A stretch of DNA of 64,000 nt from an uncultured Oscillospiraceae bacterium (GCA_934573855.1 CAKTMF010000004.1:62001-126000), one strand, 5' to 3'; shown: positions 46,625 through 55,720, counted from the stretch's first letter. Notes: generated from the letters alone by a model not told the origin. Translations and numbers: made by a program.

Positions 46625-47449
46625 ATGCCGCAGAATGACAGTATCTACGCCAGCTGGAACCCGTGGCACGGCTGCACGAAGCTGAGTCCCGGGTGCAAAT
46701 ACTGCTATGTTTACCGGCAGGACGCCATGTACGGCGCTGAAAAGGCCACATCCCTCTGCCGCAAAAACGGAGATTTCGACCTGCCCATCCGGAAAAAGAG
46801 AGACGGGAGCTGGAAGCTGCCGCCGGGAAAGATCGTTTTCACCTGCTTCACCTCCGACTTTCTCCTCAAGGACGCTGACGACTGGCGCGCGGAGTGCTGG
46901 AGGATGATACGGACACGGCGGGACTGCTTTTTCTATTTCTTCACGAAACGTATCGACCGGCTGAACGAATGCCTGCCGCCCGACTGGGGAGCCGGTTATG
47001 ATAACGTCATCATAGGCTGCACGGTAGAAAACCAGGAGATGGCCGACTACCGTCTGCCGATCTTTCTGAGTCTCCCGATACGGCACAGGGCAGTCATTGC
47101 CGCGCCAATACTCACGGAACTTGACCTGCGCGCCTATCTTGACCCGGCAAATATCGAGGAGGTCACGGCAAGCGGGGAATCCGGCACCGACGCCCGGCCA
47201 TGTAGCTACGACTGGATACTCTCGCTCCGGCAACAGTGTGTGGAAAGAGAGATCGCCTTTCAGTTCCACCAGACCGGGGCGCGTTTTATCAAGGACGGCA
47301 AGCTCTACCGCGTGCCGCGCCGCCAGCAGATCGCTCAGGCGAGAAAGGCCTGTATAGACTACAAGATCGCGCCGAGGGATATACCCCAGAATGCGCTCTC
47401 CCGGCTTCCCGCTCCCCCGGAGGAAGGAGAGCAGCTGTCAATGCTGTGA
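46625..47449 (+). CDS. DUF5131 family (phage Gp37/Gp68-like) protein
   Basis: 274 residues. The N-terminus WNPWHGCTKLSPGCKYCYVY has cysteines at 17, 24 and 27 (CX6CX2C), a radical-SAM-like cluster motif typical of this family. FTCFTSDFLLKDADDWR and FTKRIDRLNECLPPDWG are further conserved blocks, and FQFHQTGARFIKDGKLY lies near the C-terminus. The family occurs in phages and on chromosomes; its reaction is unknown. AGGAGG lies upstream of the ATG. It stands alone after the tRNA cluster, a common landing place for acquired genes. Confidence 0.88.
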   Translation: MPQNDSIYASWNPWHGCTKLSPGCKYCYVYRQDAMYGAEKATSLCRKNGDFDLPIRKKRDGSWKLPPGKIVFTCFTSDFLLKDADDWRAECWRMIRTRRDCFFYFFTKRIDRLNECLPPDWGAGYDNVIIGCTVENQEMADYRLPIFLSLPIRHRAVIAAPILTELDLRAYLDPANIEEVTASGESGTDARPCSYDWILSLRQQCVEREIAFQFHQTGARFIKDGKLYRVPRRQQIAQARKACIDYKIAPRDIPQNALSRLPAPPEEGEQLSML

Positions 47450-47485
47450 GTATTTCGGAAAGACAGACGGCTATATAAATTTCAA

Positions 47486-47523
47486 GTCCGGGCGGAACAT
47501 CAGCGTTCCGCCCGGACCTTTTA
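47486..47523. terminator. Bidirectional terminator
   Basis: GTCCGGGCGGAAC / GTTCCGCCCGGAC with a short loop and TTTTA, between converging genes. Confidence 0.88.
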
Positions 47524-47533
47524 TGCAATGTAT

Positions 47534-48046
47534 TTACTCGCCCTCAGGCTTCTTTTCATCCTCCGCCTTAAGGCGCTTTTCCAGCGCCGACTGCTTGGCG
47601 AGGATGGTATTGACCTTATCATACAGGTCCTCGATCATTATTTCGGTCTTGAGGTTTACCTTGTAGTCGTTCTCTGCTCTGTGCCTATCCTTCTCCTCCT
47701 GCCGGTTCTGGCTCATCATTATGAGCGGCGCCTGAATGGCCGCCACGCAGGAGAGAACGAGGTTGAGCAGTATGAACGGGTACGGGTCGAACGCCTTCGC
47801 CGCCAGAAGAGCGTTGACGACCATCCACAAAATGAGTACGGCGGTGAAGGAGAAAATGAACGCCCAGCTCCCCGCAAATTTCGCAATGGAATCGGCCGCG
47901 CGCTGCCCGAGAGTATACTTCTCCTTTTCGTTTTCGGGGCGCACCGAAATTTTGCTGTCGGCCAGAAGGTTAAGTACCTCCTCGTCGCTCATATCGTGAC
48001 GTATATCCTTCAGTACTTCTTTCAGCAGCTTTCTGTTCTCTTTCAT
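47534..48046 (-). CDS. DUF1003 family membrane protein
   Basis: 170 residues. The core is two transmembrane helices at about 58-105: WAFIFSFTAVLILWMVVNAL, then FDPYPFILLNLVLSCVAAIQAPLIMMSQNRQ, the DUF1003 hallmark. The C-terminal 45 residues form a charged coiled coil. Function is unknown; some members bind metals or are linked to ion homeostasis. It is monocistronic. Confidence 0.92.
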   Translation of the reverse strand: MKENRKLLKEVLKDIRHDMSDEEVLNLLADSKISVRPENEKEKYTLGQRAADSIAKFAGSWAFIFSFTAVLILWMVVNALLAAKAFDPYPFILLNLVLSCVAAIQAPLIMMSQNRQEEKDRHRAENDYKVNLKTEIMIEDLYDKVNTILAKQSALEKRLKAEDEKKPEGE

Positions 48047-48076
48047 GATTCTCCGCCCTTTCTTCGGTCAAAAATG

Positions 48077-48113
48077 AAAAACGCCCTCTGGTTTACATAA
48101 CATTAGAGGGCGT
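48077..48113 (-). terminator. Terminator of sufCB, with the TTATGTAAAC motif in its loop
   Basis: CGCCCTCT / AGAGGGCG with T5 on the minus strand. The 15-nt loop contains GTTATGTAAACC. Confidence 0.88.
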
Positions 48114-48118
48114 GTTCG

Positions 48119-49039
48119 TCAATTCAGGAAGCCGGAAACTATCTGCTCCTCGGCCTCAGCCTCGGTAAGTCCGAGAGTCATGAGCTTGATAAGCTGATCT
48201 CCGGCGATCTTGCCGATGGCGGCCTCGTGGATGAGCGCCGCGTCGAGATCGTTGGCCTCAAGCTCAGGCACGGCCAGCACCCGCGCGTTATCCATTATTA
48301 TCGCGTCGCACTCGGTATGGCCGGAACACATGGAGTTGCCGACGATACGCGAGTCGTATTTCTGATAGGAATTTTCACGCGCGACACTGCGGGAAACGAC
48401 GTCCGCGCTGCTGCCTGGGCCGTTGAGTTCGACGGTATAGCCGCTCTCCGCGTGCTGCTCACCGTGGGTCATGAGACGCTCGCGGACAAGGAGCTTCGCC
48501 CCCGCGTCAAGCTTCGCGACCGTTGTTCTGACGGTAGAGTCGACGCCCTTTATCTGCACCATCTCCATCTCGACGGTGCTGCCCTCGGACTGGTACACCT
48601 CGGTGCGGGGATTCATGATACGCTTGCCCATGCCGTCGCCCTCGCCGTAGTGCTTCTCCACATACTTGACATGGGAGTTCTTGCCCGCATACAGGCGATG
48701 GACCCCGTCGTGCCGGGAGTCCTGATCGCCGCAGTTGGATATGCCGCAGCCGGCGATAATGACCACGTCGCAGTTTTCGCCGATGAAGAAGTCGTTGTAG
48801 ACCGTCTCCTTAAGGCCGCTTTCGCTGAGTACCACGGGGATATGGACGCTCTCGTTGACGGTGCCGTCCTTGATGTGTATGTCGATACCGGAGACGTCGG
48901 TCTTTGAAACGATCTGGATATTGGCTGTGCTGTTGCGCCCGGCGGCCTGGCCGTTCGCGCGGATGTTATACGCGCCCTCAGGCACCTTGTGGAGATTCGC
49001 TATCTCCCTGAGCATATTTTTCTGTATCTCGTTAAGCAC
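48119..49039 (-). CDS. sufB: SufB/SufD-like Fe-S cluster assembly scaffold
   Basis: 306 residues, shorter than typical SufB (about 465) and consistent with the minimal SmsB form. The beta-helix core VVIIAGCGISNCGDQDSRHDG carries several Cys/His residues, and RTTVAKLDAGAKLLVRERLMT and CSGHTECDAIIMDNARVLAVPELEAND are the conserved SufB/D C-terminal region. IHEAAIGKIAGDQLIKLMTLGL follows. Its start overlaps sufC. No sufS, sufU or sufD is present here. Confidence 0.9.
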   Translation of the reverse strand: MLNEIQKNMLREIANLHKVPEGAYNIRANGQAAGRNSTANIQIVSKTDVSGIDIHIKDGTVNESVHIPVVLSESGLKETVYNDFFIGENCDVVIIAGCGISNCGDQDSRHDGVHRLYAGKNSHVKYVEKHYGEGDGMGKRIMNPRTEVYQSEGSTVEMEMVQIKGVDSTVRTTVAKLDAGAKLLVRERLMTHGEQHAESGYTVELNGPGSSADVVSRSVARENSYQKYDSRIVGNSMCSGHTECDAIIMDNARVLAVPELEANDLDAALIHEAAIGKIAGDQLIKLMTLGLTEAEAEEQIVSGFLN

Positions 49040-49775
49040 GGTTCATGCCTCCCTCCGTCAGTCTGTTGCAGATGGCGGGCAACGCGGTCTTAAGAAGCTG
49101 GGGAAGTATCTCGTCCCTGCTCCCCTGCCGCTCCACGCTGCCGTTTGCTATGACGATTATACGGTCCGCTATGTTGAGGATACGCTCCTGATGGGAGATT
49201 ATGACGATAGAACCGTGGGTACTCTCCTGCATGTTCTCAAAGACCTTGATAAGGCTCTGGAAGCTCCAGAGGTCTATGCCCGCCTCAGGCTCGTCAAAGA
49301 CGGACACCTTCGTATTGCGGGCGAGGACGGTGGCTATCTCGATACGCTTGAGCTCGCCGCCGGAAAGGCTGGCGTTTACCTCTCTGTCGATATAGTCACG
49401 CGCGCACAGACCCACCGCGGAAAGATACTCGCAGGCGGCGGAGACCGTAAGCTCCCTGCCGGAGGCAAGGCGCAGGAGGTCGATAACATGAATGCCCTTG
49501 AAGCGGACGGGCTGCTGAAGTGCGAAGCTGATACCGAGCTTCGCGCGCTCGGTTATGCCGAGAGGTGTGACGTCCTGTCCGTCGAGGATTATCTGGCCGG
49601 AGTCCGGCTTTTCGATACCCATGATGAGCTTCGCGAGCGTGGACTTGCCGCCGCCGTTCGGGCCGGTCACGACCGTAAAGCTGCCGTCCTCCACGGTGAA
49701 GCTGACATTTTTGATTATCTCCTTTGTTCCGCCGTCATCCTCTACGCCGAAGGAAACATTCTTTAGTTCAAGCAT
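49032..49775 (-). CDS. sufC: Fe-S cluster assembly ATPase SufC
   Basis: 247 residues. Walker A VTGPNGGGKSTLAKLI at about 38-53, signature LSGGELKRIEIATVLARN, Walker B VSVFDEPEAGIDLWS (SufC has this AGIDLW variant), and switch IVIISHQERIL. It energises the SufB scaffold. First gene of the two-gene sufC-sufB operon. Confidence 0.95.
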   Translation of the reverse strand: MLELKNVSFGVEDDGGTKEIIKNVSFTVEDGSFTVVTGPNGGGKSTLAKLIMGIEKPDSGQIILDGQDVTPLGITERAKLGISFALQQPVRFKGIHVIDLLRLASGRELTVSAACEYLSAVGLCARDYIDREVNASLSGGELKRIEIATVLARNTKVSVFDEPEAGIDLWSFQSLIKVFENMQESTHGSIVIISHQERILNIADRIIVIANGSVERQGSRDEILPQLLKTALPAICNRLTEGGMNRA

Positions 49776-49865
49776 TATCTATTCCCCTTGTTTCTATCTT
49801 TAAGACCAATTCATTATACACTCTTTATTCTTCCCTATCAAGAGCATTTTACAAGCGGCGGACGC

Positions 49866-49897
49866 GAAAACGGCGGGAGAAGCCCTCCCGCCGTTTT
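49866..49897 (-). terminator. Terminator of the second zinc-ribbon gene
   Basis: AACGGCGGGAG / CTCCCGCCGTTTTCG on the minus strand. Confidence 0.85.
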
Positions 49898-49924
49898 GGA
49901 TATGTGTAAACTTATCGAAGTGTA

Positions 49925-50176
49925 TCAGGCAGTTGCAAGGCGGCTGTCGAGCCATGTCCTGAGCTGGCGCTCCTCGATGCCGAGGCCCTTGGACATGAGA
50001 GCCACGGTCTCGTTGTAGTTGAGAGCATGGAGGCGCTGGAAATTGGTCTCGCCGTTGAGGCTATTGCCGCCGTCCATTTTGCGGCCTTCGATGTAGCCGC
50101 ACTCATAGCACATGTACATATCTATCTTTCTATGACCGTCCATGATCATTTCACTTCCGCAGCGAGGGCACTTCAT
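49925..50176 (-). CDS. Small zinc-ribbon protein, copy 2
   Basis: 83 residues, paralogue of the protein at 23261-23500: MKCPRCGSEM and MCYECGYIEGR match almost exactly, and the C-terminal NYNETVALMSKGLGIEERQL aligns with the other copy. Four cysteines should bind zinc. AGGAGG lies seven bases before the ATG. The two genes have the same start motif, the same length class and similar promoters but lie 26 kb apart. Unknown function. Confidence 0.85.
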   Translation of the reverse strand: MKCPRCGSEMIMDGHRKIDMYMCYECGYIEGRKMDGGNSLNGETNFQRLHALNYNETVALMSKGLGIEERQLRTWLDSRLATA

Positions 50177-50248
50177 AATTACTTCCTCCTTTATATTCCG
50201 GGGGACCGTCTTTCACACGGTCTTGTTAGTTATTTAACTTACAAGCAT

Positions 50249-50277
50249 AATATAGCACACCCGAATCAAATATGCAA
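50249..50277 (-). promoter_or_regulatory. Promoter of zinc-ribbon copy 2
   Basis: Minus-strand -35 TTGCAT (50272-50277), 17-bp spacer and -10 TATATT (50249-50254). The leader of about 65 nt holds GACCGTGTGAAAGACGGTC, a small hairpin. Confidence 0.7.
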
Positions 50278-50426
50278 GAGGAGATTGAGATATTTTTGTC
50301 AAAATCTATGGTCATTTTCAACAAATTTCATTTTCGTCTTTGTGCAGATCGTTCCGCTCCCCTTTCCTGTGATTGACAAGGCATTTCACGCGGATTAAAA
50401 TACAGAAAAAAGACGGAGGTCAGACT

Positions 50427-51344
50427 ATGCGATATATCGAGGTGTGCGTCAACACTCCCGCCGACGAGATCGAGCGCCGCTGCGAGGAGATGACCGCGAT
50501 GGGCGCGGAAGGCTTCGTCATCGAGAACGAGGCTGATTTTCAGGATTTCCTTGAAAATAATCATCAATACTGGGACTACGTTGACGACGAGCTGGAGAGC
50601 CGCTTCACGGGAGTGAGCCGCATAAAGTGCTACCTCTGCGACGACGAGGACGGGCGCGCCGTGCTTTGCAGGATACGCGGGGCATACGGCGGCGTCGAGA
50701 CCTTGTTCGTCGAGGACAGCGACTGGGAAAACAACTGGCGCGAATACTACAAGCCCATCGAGGTCGGCGAAAAGCTGGTAGTCGTCCCCGAGTGGGAGGA
50801 CATACCCGACGACGGCAGGACCGCGCTGCGCCTTGACCCCGGTCTTATTTTCGGCACGGGCAGCCATGCGACCACGCGGATGTGCCTCGCCGCTCTCGAA
50901 AAATACGCGGGCGAGGGCAAAACGTTTCTCGACCTTGGCTGCGGCAGCGGTATCCTCGGTATCGGGGCGCTCGTTCTCGGCAGCGCGAGCTGCGTTGGCT
51001 GCGACATCGATCCTAAGGCTCCGGACGTGGCGGCGTCCAACGCGGCGCTCAATGGCATTGGCTCCGACCGCTTCAAGGTGTACGCGGGCGACATCCTTTC
51101 CGACGCCTCACTCAGACGCATGCTCGGCAGCGGGTACGACGCAGTGCTTGCGAACATCGTCTCCGACGTCATTATCCCGCTCTCCGCTCTCGTCAGGGAG
51201 TTCATGAAGCCGGGAGCTGTATTCATTACCTCCGGCATAATCGACGGCAGGCAGGACGAGGTCCGCGCTGCGCTCGAGGGAAACGGCTTTGAGGTGATCG
51301 AACACAGGAAGGAAGAGGAATGGCACTGCTTTGTGTGCAGATGA
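50427..51344 (+). CDS. prmA: Ribosomal protein L11 methyltransferase
   Basis: 305 residues from the ATG at 50427 (GGAGG eight bases before; the frame opens at 50373). The N-terminal alpha/beta domain (residues 1-95) recognises L11. The SAM-binding loop FLDLGCGSGILGIGALVLG at about 169-187, GTGSHATTRMCLAALEKY just before it, and VLANIVSDVIIPL (the NxxxD/N region) are characteristic of PrmA. No dnaJ or rsmE is adjacent. Confidence 0.95.
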   Translation: MRYIEVCVNTPADEIERRCEEMTAMGAEGFVIENEADFQDFLENNHQYWDYVDDELESRFTGVSRIKCYLCDDEDGRAVLCRIRGAYGGVETLFVEDSDWENNWREYYKPIEVGEKLVVVPEWEDIPDDGRTALRLDPGLIFGTGSHATTRMCLAALEKYAGEGKTFLDLGCGSGILGIGALVLGSASCVGCDIDPKAPDVAASNAALNGIGSDRFKVYAGDILSDASLRRMLGSGYDAVLANIVSDVIIPLSALVREFMKPGAVFITSGIIDGRQDEVRAALEGNGFEVIEHRKEEEWHCFVCR

Positions 51345-51379
51345 GTTCGATTTTTGCTGTGTCCGCCGCGCGGCGGTGC

Positions 51380-51408
51380 TTGCGCCGGGCATTATCATAT
51401 GGTAAAAT
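51380..51408 (+). promoter_or_regulatory. Likely promoter of the DUF3784 gene
   Basis: -35 TTGCGC (51380-51385), 17-bp spacer and -10 TAAAAT (51403-51408). Confidence 0.5.
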
Positions 51409-51454
51409 AAAGGCGGTCGCTCCGGCGGATCAAATTTTTCGGGAGGTCTGACCC

Positions 51455-51775
51455 ATGCTGCTTGCCGTTCACATCATCATCGCCGCTTCGTTCGTTATAC
51501 TGGGCATAGTATTCTCGCGCGGGAAGGGCATGTTCCTTATCGCCGGGTACAATACCGCCTCCGCCGCAGAGAAGGCGAAATATGACGAAAAGAAGCTTTG
51601 CCGGGCTATGTCGAGGCTCATGTTTGCGCTGGCCGTATGCTTTCTCGTGATAGCGTCCGGCGATATATTCGATACGGCGCTTCCGCGTTGGGTCGGGCCG
51701 GCCCTGATTTTCCTCGTTGCTGCCGTCGGTATAGTTTATATACAGAAAGGGTGCCGTAAGGACGCGGAGCGCTGA
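51455..51775 (+). CDS. DUF3784 family small membrane protein
   Basis: 106 residues with three transmembrane helices. The block ILGIVFSRGKGMFLIAGYNT is the DUF3784 signature (a glycine- and arginine-containing loop between helices 1 and 2), followed by KKLCRAMSRLMFALAVCFLV. GGGAGG is upstream. Function unknown. Confidence 0.88.
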   Translation: MLLAVHIIIAASFVILGIVFSRGKGMFLIAGYNTASAAEKAKYDEKKLCRAMSRLMFALAVCFLVIASGDIFDTALPRWVGPALIFLVAAVGIVYIQKGCRKDAER

Positions 51776-51817
51776 ACTTCACACTTGAAAAAAGCAAAAA
51801 ATTCAGGAGGCTTTTTG

Positions 51818-52165
51818 ATGGCAACGAGCAGGGAGTATTTTGAATTTATTCTGGAGCAGCTGTCCGAATTGGAAGAGATAAGCTCCCGCTCCATGATGGG
51901 CGAGTACATTATCTATTACCGCGGCAGGATCGCGGCATACGTCTGTGACGACCGGCTGCTGGTGAAGCCCACGGCCGCAGCGGCCGCCCTTATGCCGGCG
52001 GCCGTTTACGAAGCGCCTTACGAGGGCGCGAAGGAAATGCTGCTGGTCGGGCGGGTGGACGACAAGGCGTTTTTGACGGAGCTTTTCACCGCGATGTACG
52101 ACGAGCTGCCCGCGCCGAAGCCCAAGAGAAAAAAATCCTCCGGACGCAGCGAACGGCTCGCTTGA
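51818..52165 (+). CDS. TfoX N-terminal domain protein
   Basis: 115 residues from the ATG at 51818 (GGAGG upstream; the frame opens at 51785). The TfoX_N domain is seen as FILEQLSELEEISSRSMMGEYIIYYRGRIAAYVCDDRLLVK, in which the RSMMGEY segment is typical. The C-terminus is lysine-rich (KPKRKKSSGR). There is no C-terminal TfoX_C. In clostridia such short proteins are not linked to competence, and the role is unknown. Confidence 0.85.
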   Translation: MATSREYFEFILEQLSELEEISSRSMMGEYIIYYRGRIAAYVCDDRLLVKPTAAAAALMPAAVYEAPYEGAKEMLLVGRVDDKAFLTELFTAMYDELPAPKPKRKKSSGRSERLA

Positions 52166-52170
52166 AGCGT

Positions 52171-52205
52171 AAAAACGGCGTGACCGAAAAGGTCACGCCA
52201 TTTTC
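52171..52205. terminator. Bidirectional terminator
   Basis: GGCGTGACC / GGTCACGCC with a 5-nt loop and TTTT or AAAA on the two sides. Confidence 0.88.
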
Positions 52206-52241
52206 ATATTCATTTCCCGAATGCGGGCAAAACGACGTCCG

Positions 52242-53504
52242 TTATTTATACAGATCGTTCGTCTCCACCAGAGAGACATCCACCTCGATCACGCTGCCGT
52301 CGCGCCAGAGCGTGAGGTGCATGACGTCGCCAACGTTCAAGGGTTCCTTGATGGCGGCGACCTCTGCGGTGGTGGTCACGGGAATACCGTTCACGGCGGT
52401 GATGATATCGCCCACGCGCACGCCCTTGGCCATGGCGTCGGACTTCTCCTCCACGCTGCTGACATAGAGTCCCGCAGGGAGGCCGTACTGCTCCTTCGCC
52501 TCGTCGGGTATCGCGCCCACGGTTATGCCGAGCGCAGGACGCCCCATGACCTCGCCGTGGAGGATAAGCTCCGCGACGACGTTCTTCACGGTGCTTGACG
52601 GAATGGCGAAGCCGATACCCTCAATGCTCGAATAGGACGACATCATCTTCATATTGGTAATGCCTATCACCTGTCCGTACATGTTGAAGAGCGGGCCGCC
52701 GGAGTTGCCCTCGTTCAGGGCGGTATTCGTCTGGAGAAGGGTCATGGTGTGGGCGTTATAGCTCATGCCGCGCTCGATGGCGGAGATAATGCCGTTGGTC
52801 AGCGTGAGACGGAAGCTCTCGCCCAGCGGGTTGCCTATGGCCGCGACGCTGTCTCCGACGCTCAGACTGTCGACCGCGCCGAACTGCGCCGCGGGAAGCC
52901 CTCTCGCCTCGATCTTCAGCAGCGCGATGTCGCTGATACTGTCCGCGCCGATGAGCTTTGCGTCATACTCGGTGTCGTCGTTGAGCGTGACGACGGCCTT
53001 ATTGCAGTTGTCGATGACGTGGGTGTTCGTGACGATGAGGCCGTCCTCGGATATGATGAGACCGGTGCCCCAGTTATAGCCCTCCTTGCCGTCGATATAG
53101 CCGGATATGGCCACGACGGAGGGCGAGCATTTCGCAAAGACCTCCTGCAGCGACAGCTCCGCCCCGGCCGGCTTCGCAGTCTCTATCGCGAACGCACCGT
53201 CGTAGCCGGTACGCTTGATGTCTATCTGCGCGATGTCGGTCTGGACCGAGGTGTAAAAGCCGTCGAGGAACTCCTGCCAGTCGTCGGGCATTACCTCCCC
53301 TGCCGGGGCCTGCTCGGCAGGCTCATCCCCGCGCGAAAAGGCGAACGCGGACGCGGCTATAAGCACCACCAGCACCACTATCCCCGCGATTACGCGCACC
53401 GCGGTCCTGTTCTTCTTTTTCTCTTTCTTTGTCCGGGCCGGCGTCTCCGTTTTATGAAGCGGAGCATACCAATCCTCAGTGGAATACCAGTCGGTATTGC
53501 TCAT
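52242..53504 (-). CDS. htrA: HtrA/DegP-like serine protease with PDZ domain
   Basis: An envelope quality-control protease. 420 residues: a cytoplasmic N-terminus with a basic run, one transmembrane helix at about 37-56, a linker, then the trypsin fold. The catalytic triad is His in VTNTHVI, Asp in ISDIALLKI and Ser in NEGNSGGPLF. One PDZ domain follows (GLYVSSVEEKSDAMAKGVRVGD, then ITAVNGIPVTT). It is the third gene of the response regulator/histidine kinase operon, so the sensor probably responds to envelope protein stress. Confidence 0.95.
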   Translation of the reverse strand: MSNTDWYSTEDWYAPLHKTETPARTKKEKKKNRTAVRVIAGIVVLVVLIAASAFAFSRGDEPAEQAPAGEVMPDDWQEFLDGFYTSVQTDIAQIDIKRTGYDGAFAIETAKPAGAELSLQEVFAKCSPSVVAISGYIDGKEGYNWGTGLIISEDGLIVTNTHVIDNCNKAVVTLNDDTEYDAKLIGADSISDIALLKIEARGLPAAQFGAVDSLSVGDSVAAIGNPLGESFRLTLTNGIISAIERGMSYNAHTMTLLQTNTALNEGNSGGPLFNMYGQVIGITNMKMMSSYSSIEGIGFAIPSSTVKNVVAELILHGEVMGRPALGITVGAIPDEAKEQYGLPAGLYVSSVEEKSDAMAKGVRVGDIITAVNGIPVTTTAEVAAIKEPLNVGDVMHLTLWRDGSVIEVDVSLVETNDLYK

Positions 53505-53528
53505 AGCTACCCCTCGTTCCGATCTTTC

Positions 53529-54950
53529 TTATTCTGCCAGAGGCAGTGTGAATACAAATTCGGTCACGCCGTCCTCACTGCGGACGGCGATATCCTCGTC
53601 ATGGCTGTTGAGTATGGTCTTTACCAGATACAGCCCGAGACCGACTCCGTCCTTGTCCAGACTGCGCGAACGGTCGGACTTATGGAAGCGGTCGAAGATA
53701 AACGGCAGATCATCCGGCGGGATGGTCTCGCCGCAGTCCTTCACGGAGACATACGCCTTGCCGTTGTCCTTATAGAGCCGGAGAGTTATACAGCTGTCCG
53801 GTGAGGCGAACTTGATGGCGTTTTCAAGAAGGTTGTATATGACCTGAGTTATCGCGTCCTTGTCGGCAAGCACCATGATGTGGGTGTCCGGGAACTGCGG
53901 GTCGACGTCAAGGTTCTTCTTCGTGGCGCGCCCCTCGAAGCTCAGCAGCGTCTGGAGCATAAGCTCCGTCAGGTCGAACACCGTGCGGCGCTTCGGGTCG
54001 GCGGCGCGCTGGCGGACGCGGGAAACGTCCAGCATATCGCGCACGAGTCGGGAGAGGCGCTTGGTCTCGTCGCGGATGGCGATGAGGTACTTTTCCTCTT
54101 CCTCCTTGGGTATGGTACCGTCAAGTATGCCGTCGGCGAAGCCTGAAATAGTCGTCATTGGCGTGCGAAGCTCATGGGAGATGTTGGCGATGAACTCGCT
54201 CCTCCTCGCCTCGGTGGTCTCGAGATAGTCCGCCATTTTGTTGAACGAGTCGATGAGCGCGCCCATCTCGTCGGTAGGATCCTCCATCTGGCGGACGCGG
54301 ACGGAAAAGTCGCCGCGAGCGAACTTCCGCGAGGCCGCCGCCATCTCGTCAAGAGGCTTTGCCATACGCTTGGAGTATATGAGGGAGACAAGGAGCGCGA
54401 CGATGAATACGACCGCCGCGATAATGGCCGCGACGCACAGGAACGTGTTCCACGCCTCGAAAACATTGCTCACAGACGTGGACACAAACGCATAGCCGAT
54501 AAGGCTGTCACCCGACATTATGGGCCGTGCCGTGACAAGGCGCGGCGAGTCGTAGAAGCCCTGAAGGTCGGTCGGCATGTTCGCGGCGTCGCTGCCGATC
54601 ACGCTGCCCATGGCGCTTTCGGAAAGCTGCTCTCCGATATGGCGGCAGACGAGCGCGCGGTCAGAACAGGAAACGACCTTCCCGCTCTCGTCGGTTATAA
54701 AGATATGATTCCCCGTGGCGCTCGAAATGGAGCTGAGCGACATGCTCAGCACCCAGCCGGAGAGTGAATCGCTCTCCGCCATGGCGGCGGCGGTGCGGGC
54801 GACCTCGCTGGCACTGTTGTCCATCTTCTCGCGGTATACGTCCAGCACATAGCTCCTGCCGACGCCGACAAAGGCCACCGACACGATGAGAAAGCACAGC
54901 GAGACCATCACCGCCGTTGCGACGAAATTTCGCAGATATACGCTTTTCAT
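53529..54950 (-). CDS. Sensor histidine kinase
   Basis: 473 residues. Two transmembrane helices (about 10-32 and 168-192) flank an extracellular sensor of about 135 residues. A HAMP domain follows at about 195-245. The HisKA helix FIANISHELRTPMTT carries the phosphorylated His, then the HATPase domain: N box VIYNLLENAIKFAS, G1 VKDCGETIP, F box IFDRFHKSDRSRS, G2 GVGLGLYLVKTI. Six bases after the response regulator gene. Layout resembles sensor kinases of the CssS/BaeS type. Confidence 0.95.
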   Translation of the reverse strand: MKSVYLRNFVATAVMVSLCFLIVSVAFVGVGRSYVLDVYREKMDNSASEVARTAAAMAESDSLSGWVLSMSLSSISSATGNHIFITDESGKVVSCSDRALVCRHIGEQLSESAMGSVIGSDAANMPTDLQGFYDSPRLVTARPIMSGDSLIGYAFVSTSVSNVFEAWNTFLCVAAIIAAVVFIVALLVSLIYSKRMAKPLDEMAAASRKFARGDFSVRVRQMEDPTDEMGALIDSFNKMADYLETTEARRSEFIANISHELRTPMTTISGFADGILDGTIPKEEEEKYLIAIRDETKRLSRLVRDMLDVSRVRQRAADPKRRTVFDLTELMLQTLLSFEGRATKKNLDVDPQFPDTHIMVLADKDAITQVIYNLLENAIKFASPDSCITLRLYKDNGKAYVSVKDCGETIPPDDLPFIFDRFHKSDRSRSLDKDGVGLGLYLVKTILNSHDEDIAVRSEDGVTEFVFTLPLAE

Positions 54951-54956
54951 TATAGT

Positions 54957-55640
54957 TTACTCAGTAACCTCGAACTTATAACCGACGCCCCACACGGTCT
55001 TGAGGCACCATTTATCGGAAACGCCCTCGAGCTTTTCACGCAGACGCTTTACATGCACGTCCACGGTGCGCGAGTCGCCGAAGTAGTCGAAGCCCCACAC
55101 CTCGTCAAGGAGCTGGTTCCTGGTGTAGACGCGGTTGGGCGAGGAGGCAAGGTGGTAGAGAAGCTCCATCTCTTTGGGTGGCGTGTCCACCTTTTTTCCG
55201 TCGACGATAAGCTCATAGGAATCGAGGTTTATGATAAGCTTGTCAAAGACCAGCTTTTTCTCCACCGGGGCGTCCGCGTCGGTGCGGCGCATGACCGCGT
55301 GTATGCGGGCCAGAAGCTCCTTTACCTCAAAGGGCTTGGTCAGATAATCGTCCGCGCCCATCTCAAGGCCGTTTACCTTGTCGGCCGTTTCGCCCTTGGC
55401 GGTGAGCATGATTATGGGAACGGCGGATTTTTTGCGGATGTCGCGGCATATCTCCCAGCCGTTCTTTACCGGCAGCATGATGTCCAGCAGCACGATATCG
55501 GGCTGGAACAGGTCAAAATCGGCCTCCGCCTTTCCGCCGTCAGAGGCTATCATCACGTCAAAGCCGTCCTTTGCGAGGTACATGCGGATAAGCTCCGCGA
55601 TATTGCCGTCGTCCTCAACTACAAGCGCTCTTTTACTCAT
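54957..55640 (-). CDS. OmpR-family response regulator
   Basis: 227 residues from the ATG at 55640 (GGAGG six bases before; the frame opens at 55655). Receiver domain with the acidic pair VEDD, the phospho-Asp in IVLLDIMLPVKNGWE and the Lys in DYLTKPFEVKEL. The winged-helix DNA-binding domain follows (RVYTRNQLLDEVWGFDYFGDSRTVDVHVKRLREKL region). Two TATAAT sequences (55671 and 55682, on the minus strand) lie just upstream and are probably its promoter. Confidence 0.95.
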   Translation of the reverse strand: MSKRALVVEDDGNIAELIRMYLAKDGFDVMIASDGGKAEADFDLFQPDIVLLDIMLPVKNGWEICRDIRKKSAVPIIMLTAKGETADKVNGLEMGADDYLTKPFEVKELLARIHAVMRRTDADAPVEKKLVFDKLIINLDSYELIVDGKKVDTPPKEMELLYHLASSPNRVYTRNQLLDEVWGFDYFGDSRTVDVHVKRLREKLEGVSDKWCLKTVWGVGYKFEVTE

Positions 55641-55720
55641 AGCGGTATCCTCCACTTGATAGATTGATTTATTATACGGTAATTATACATCCGGATAAAG
55701 AGGAAAAGTTAAAAAAATGT

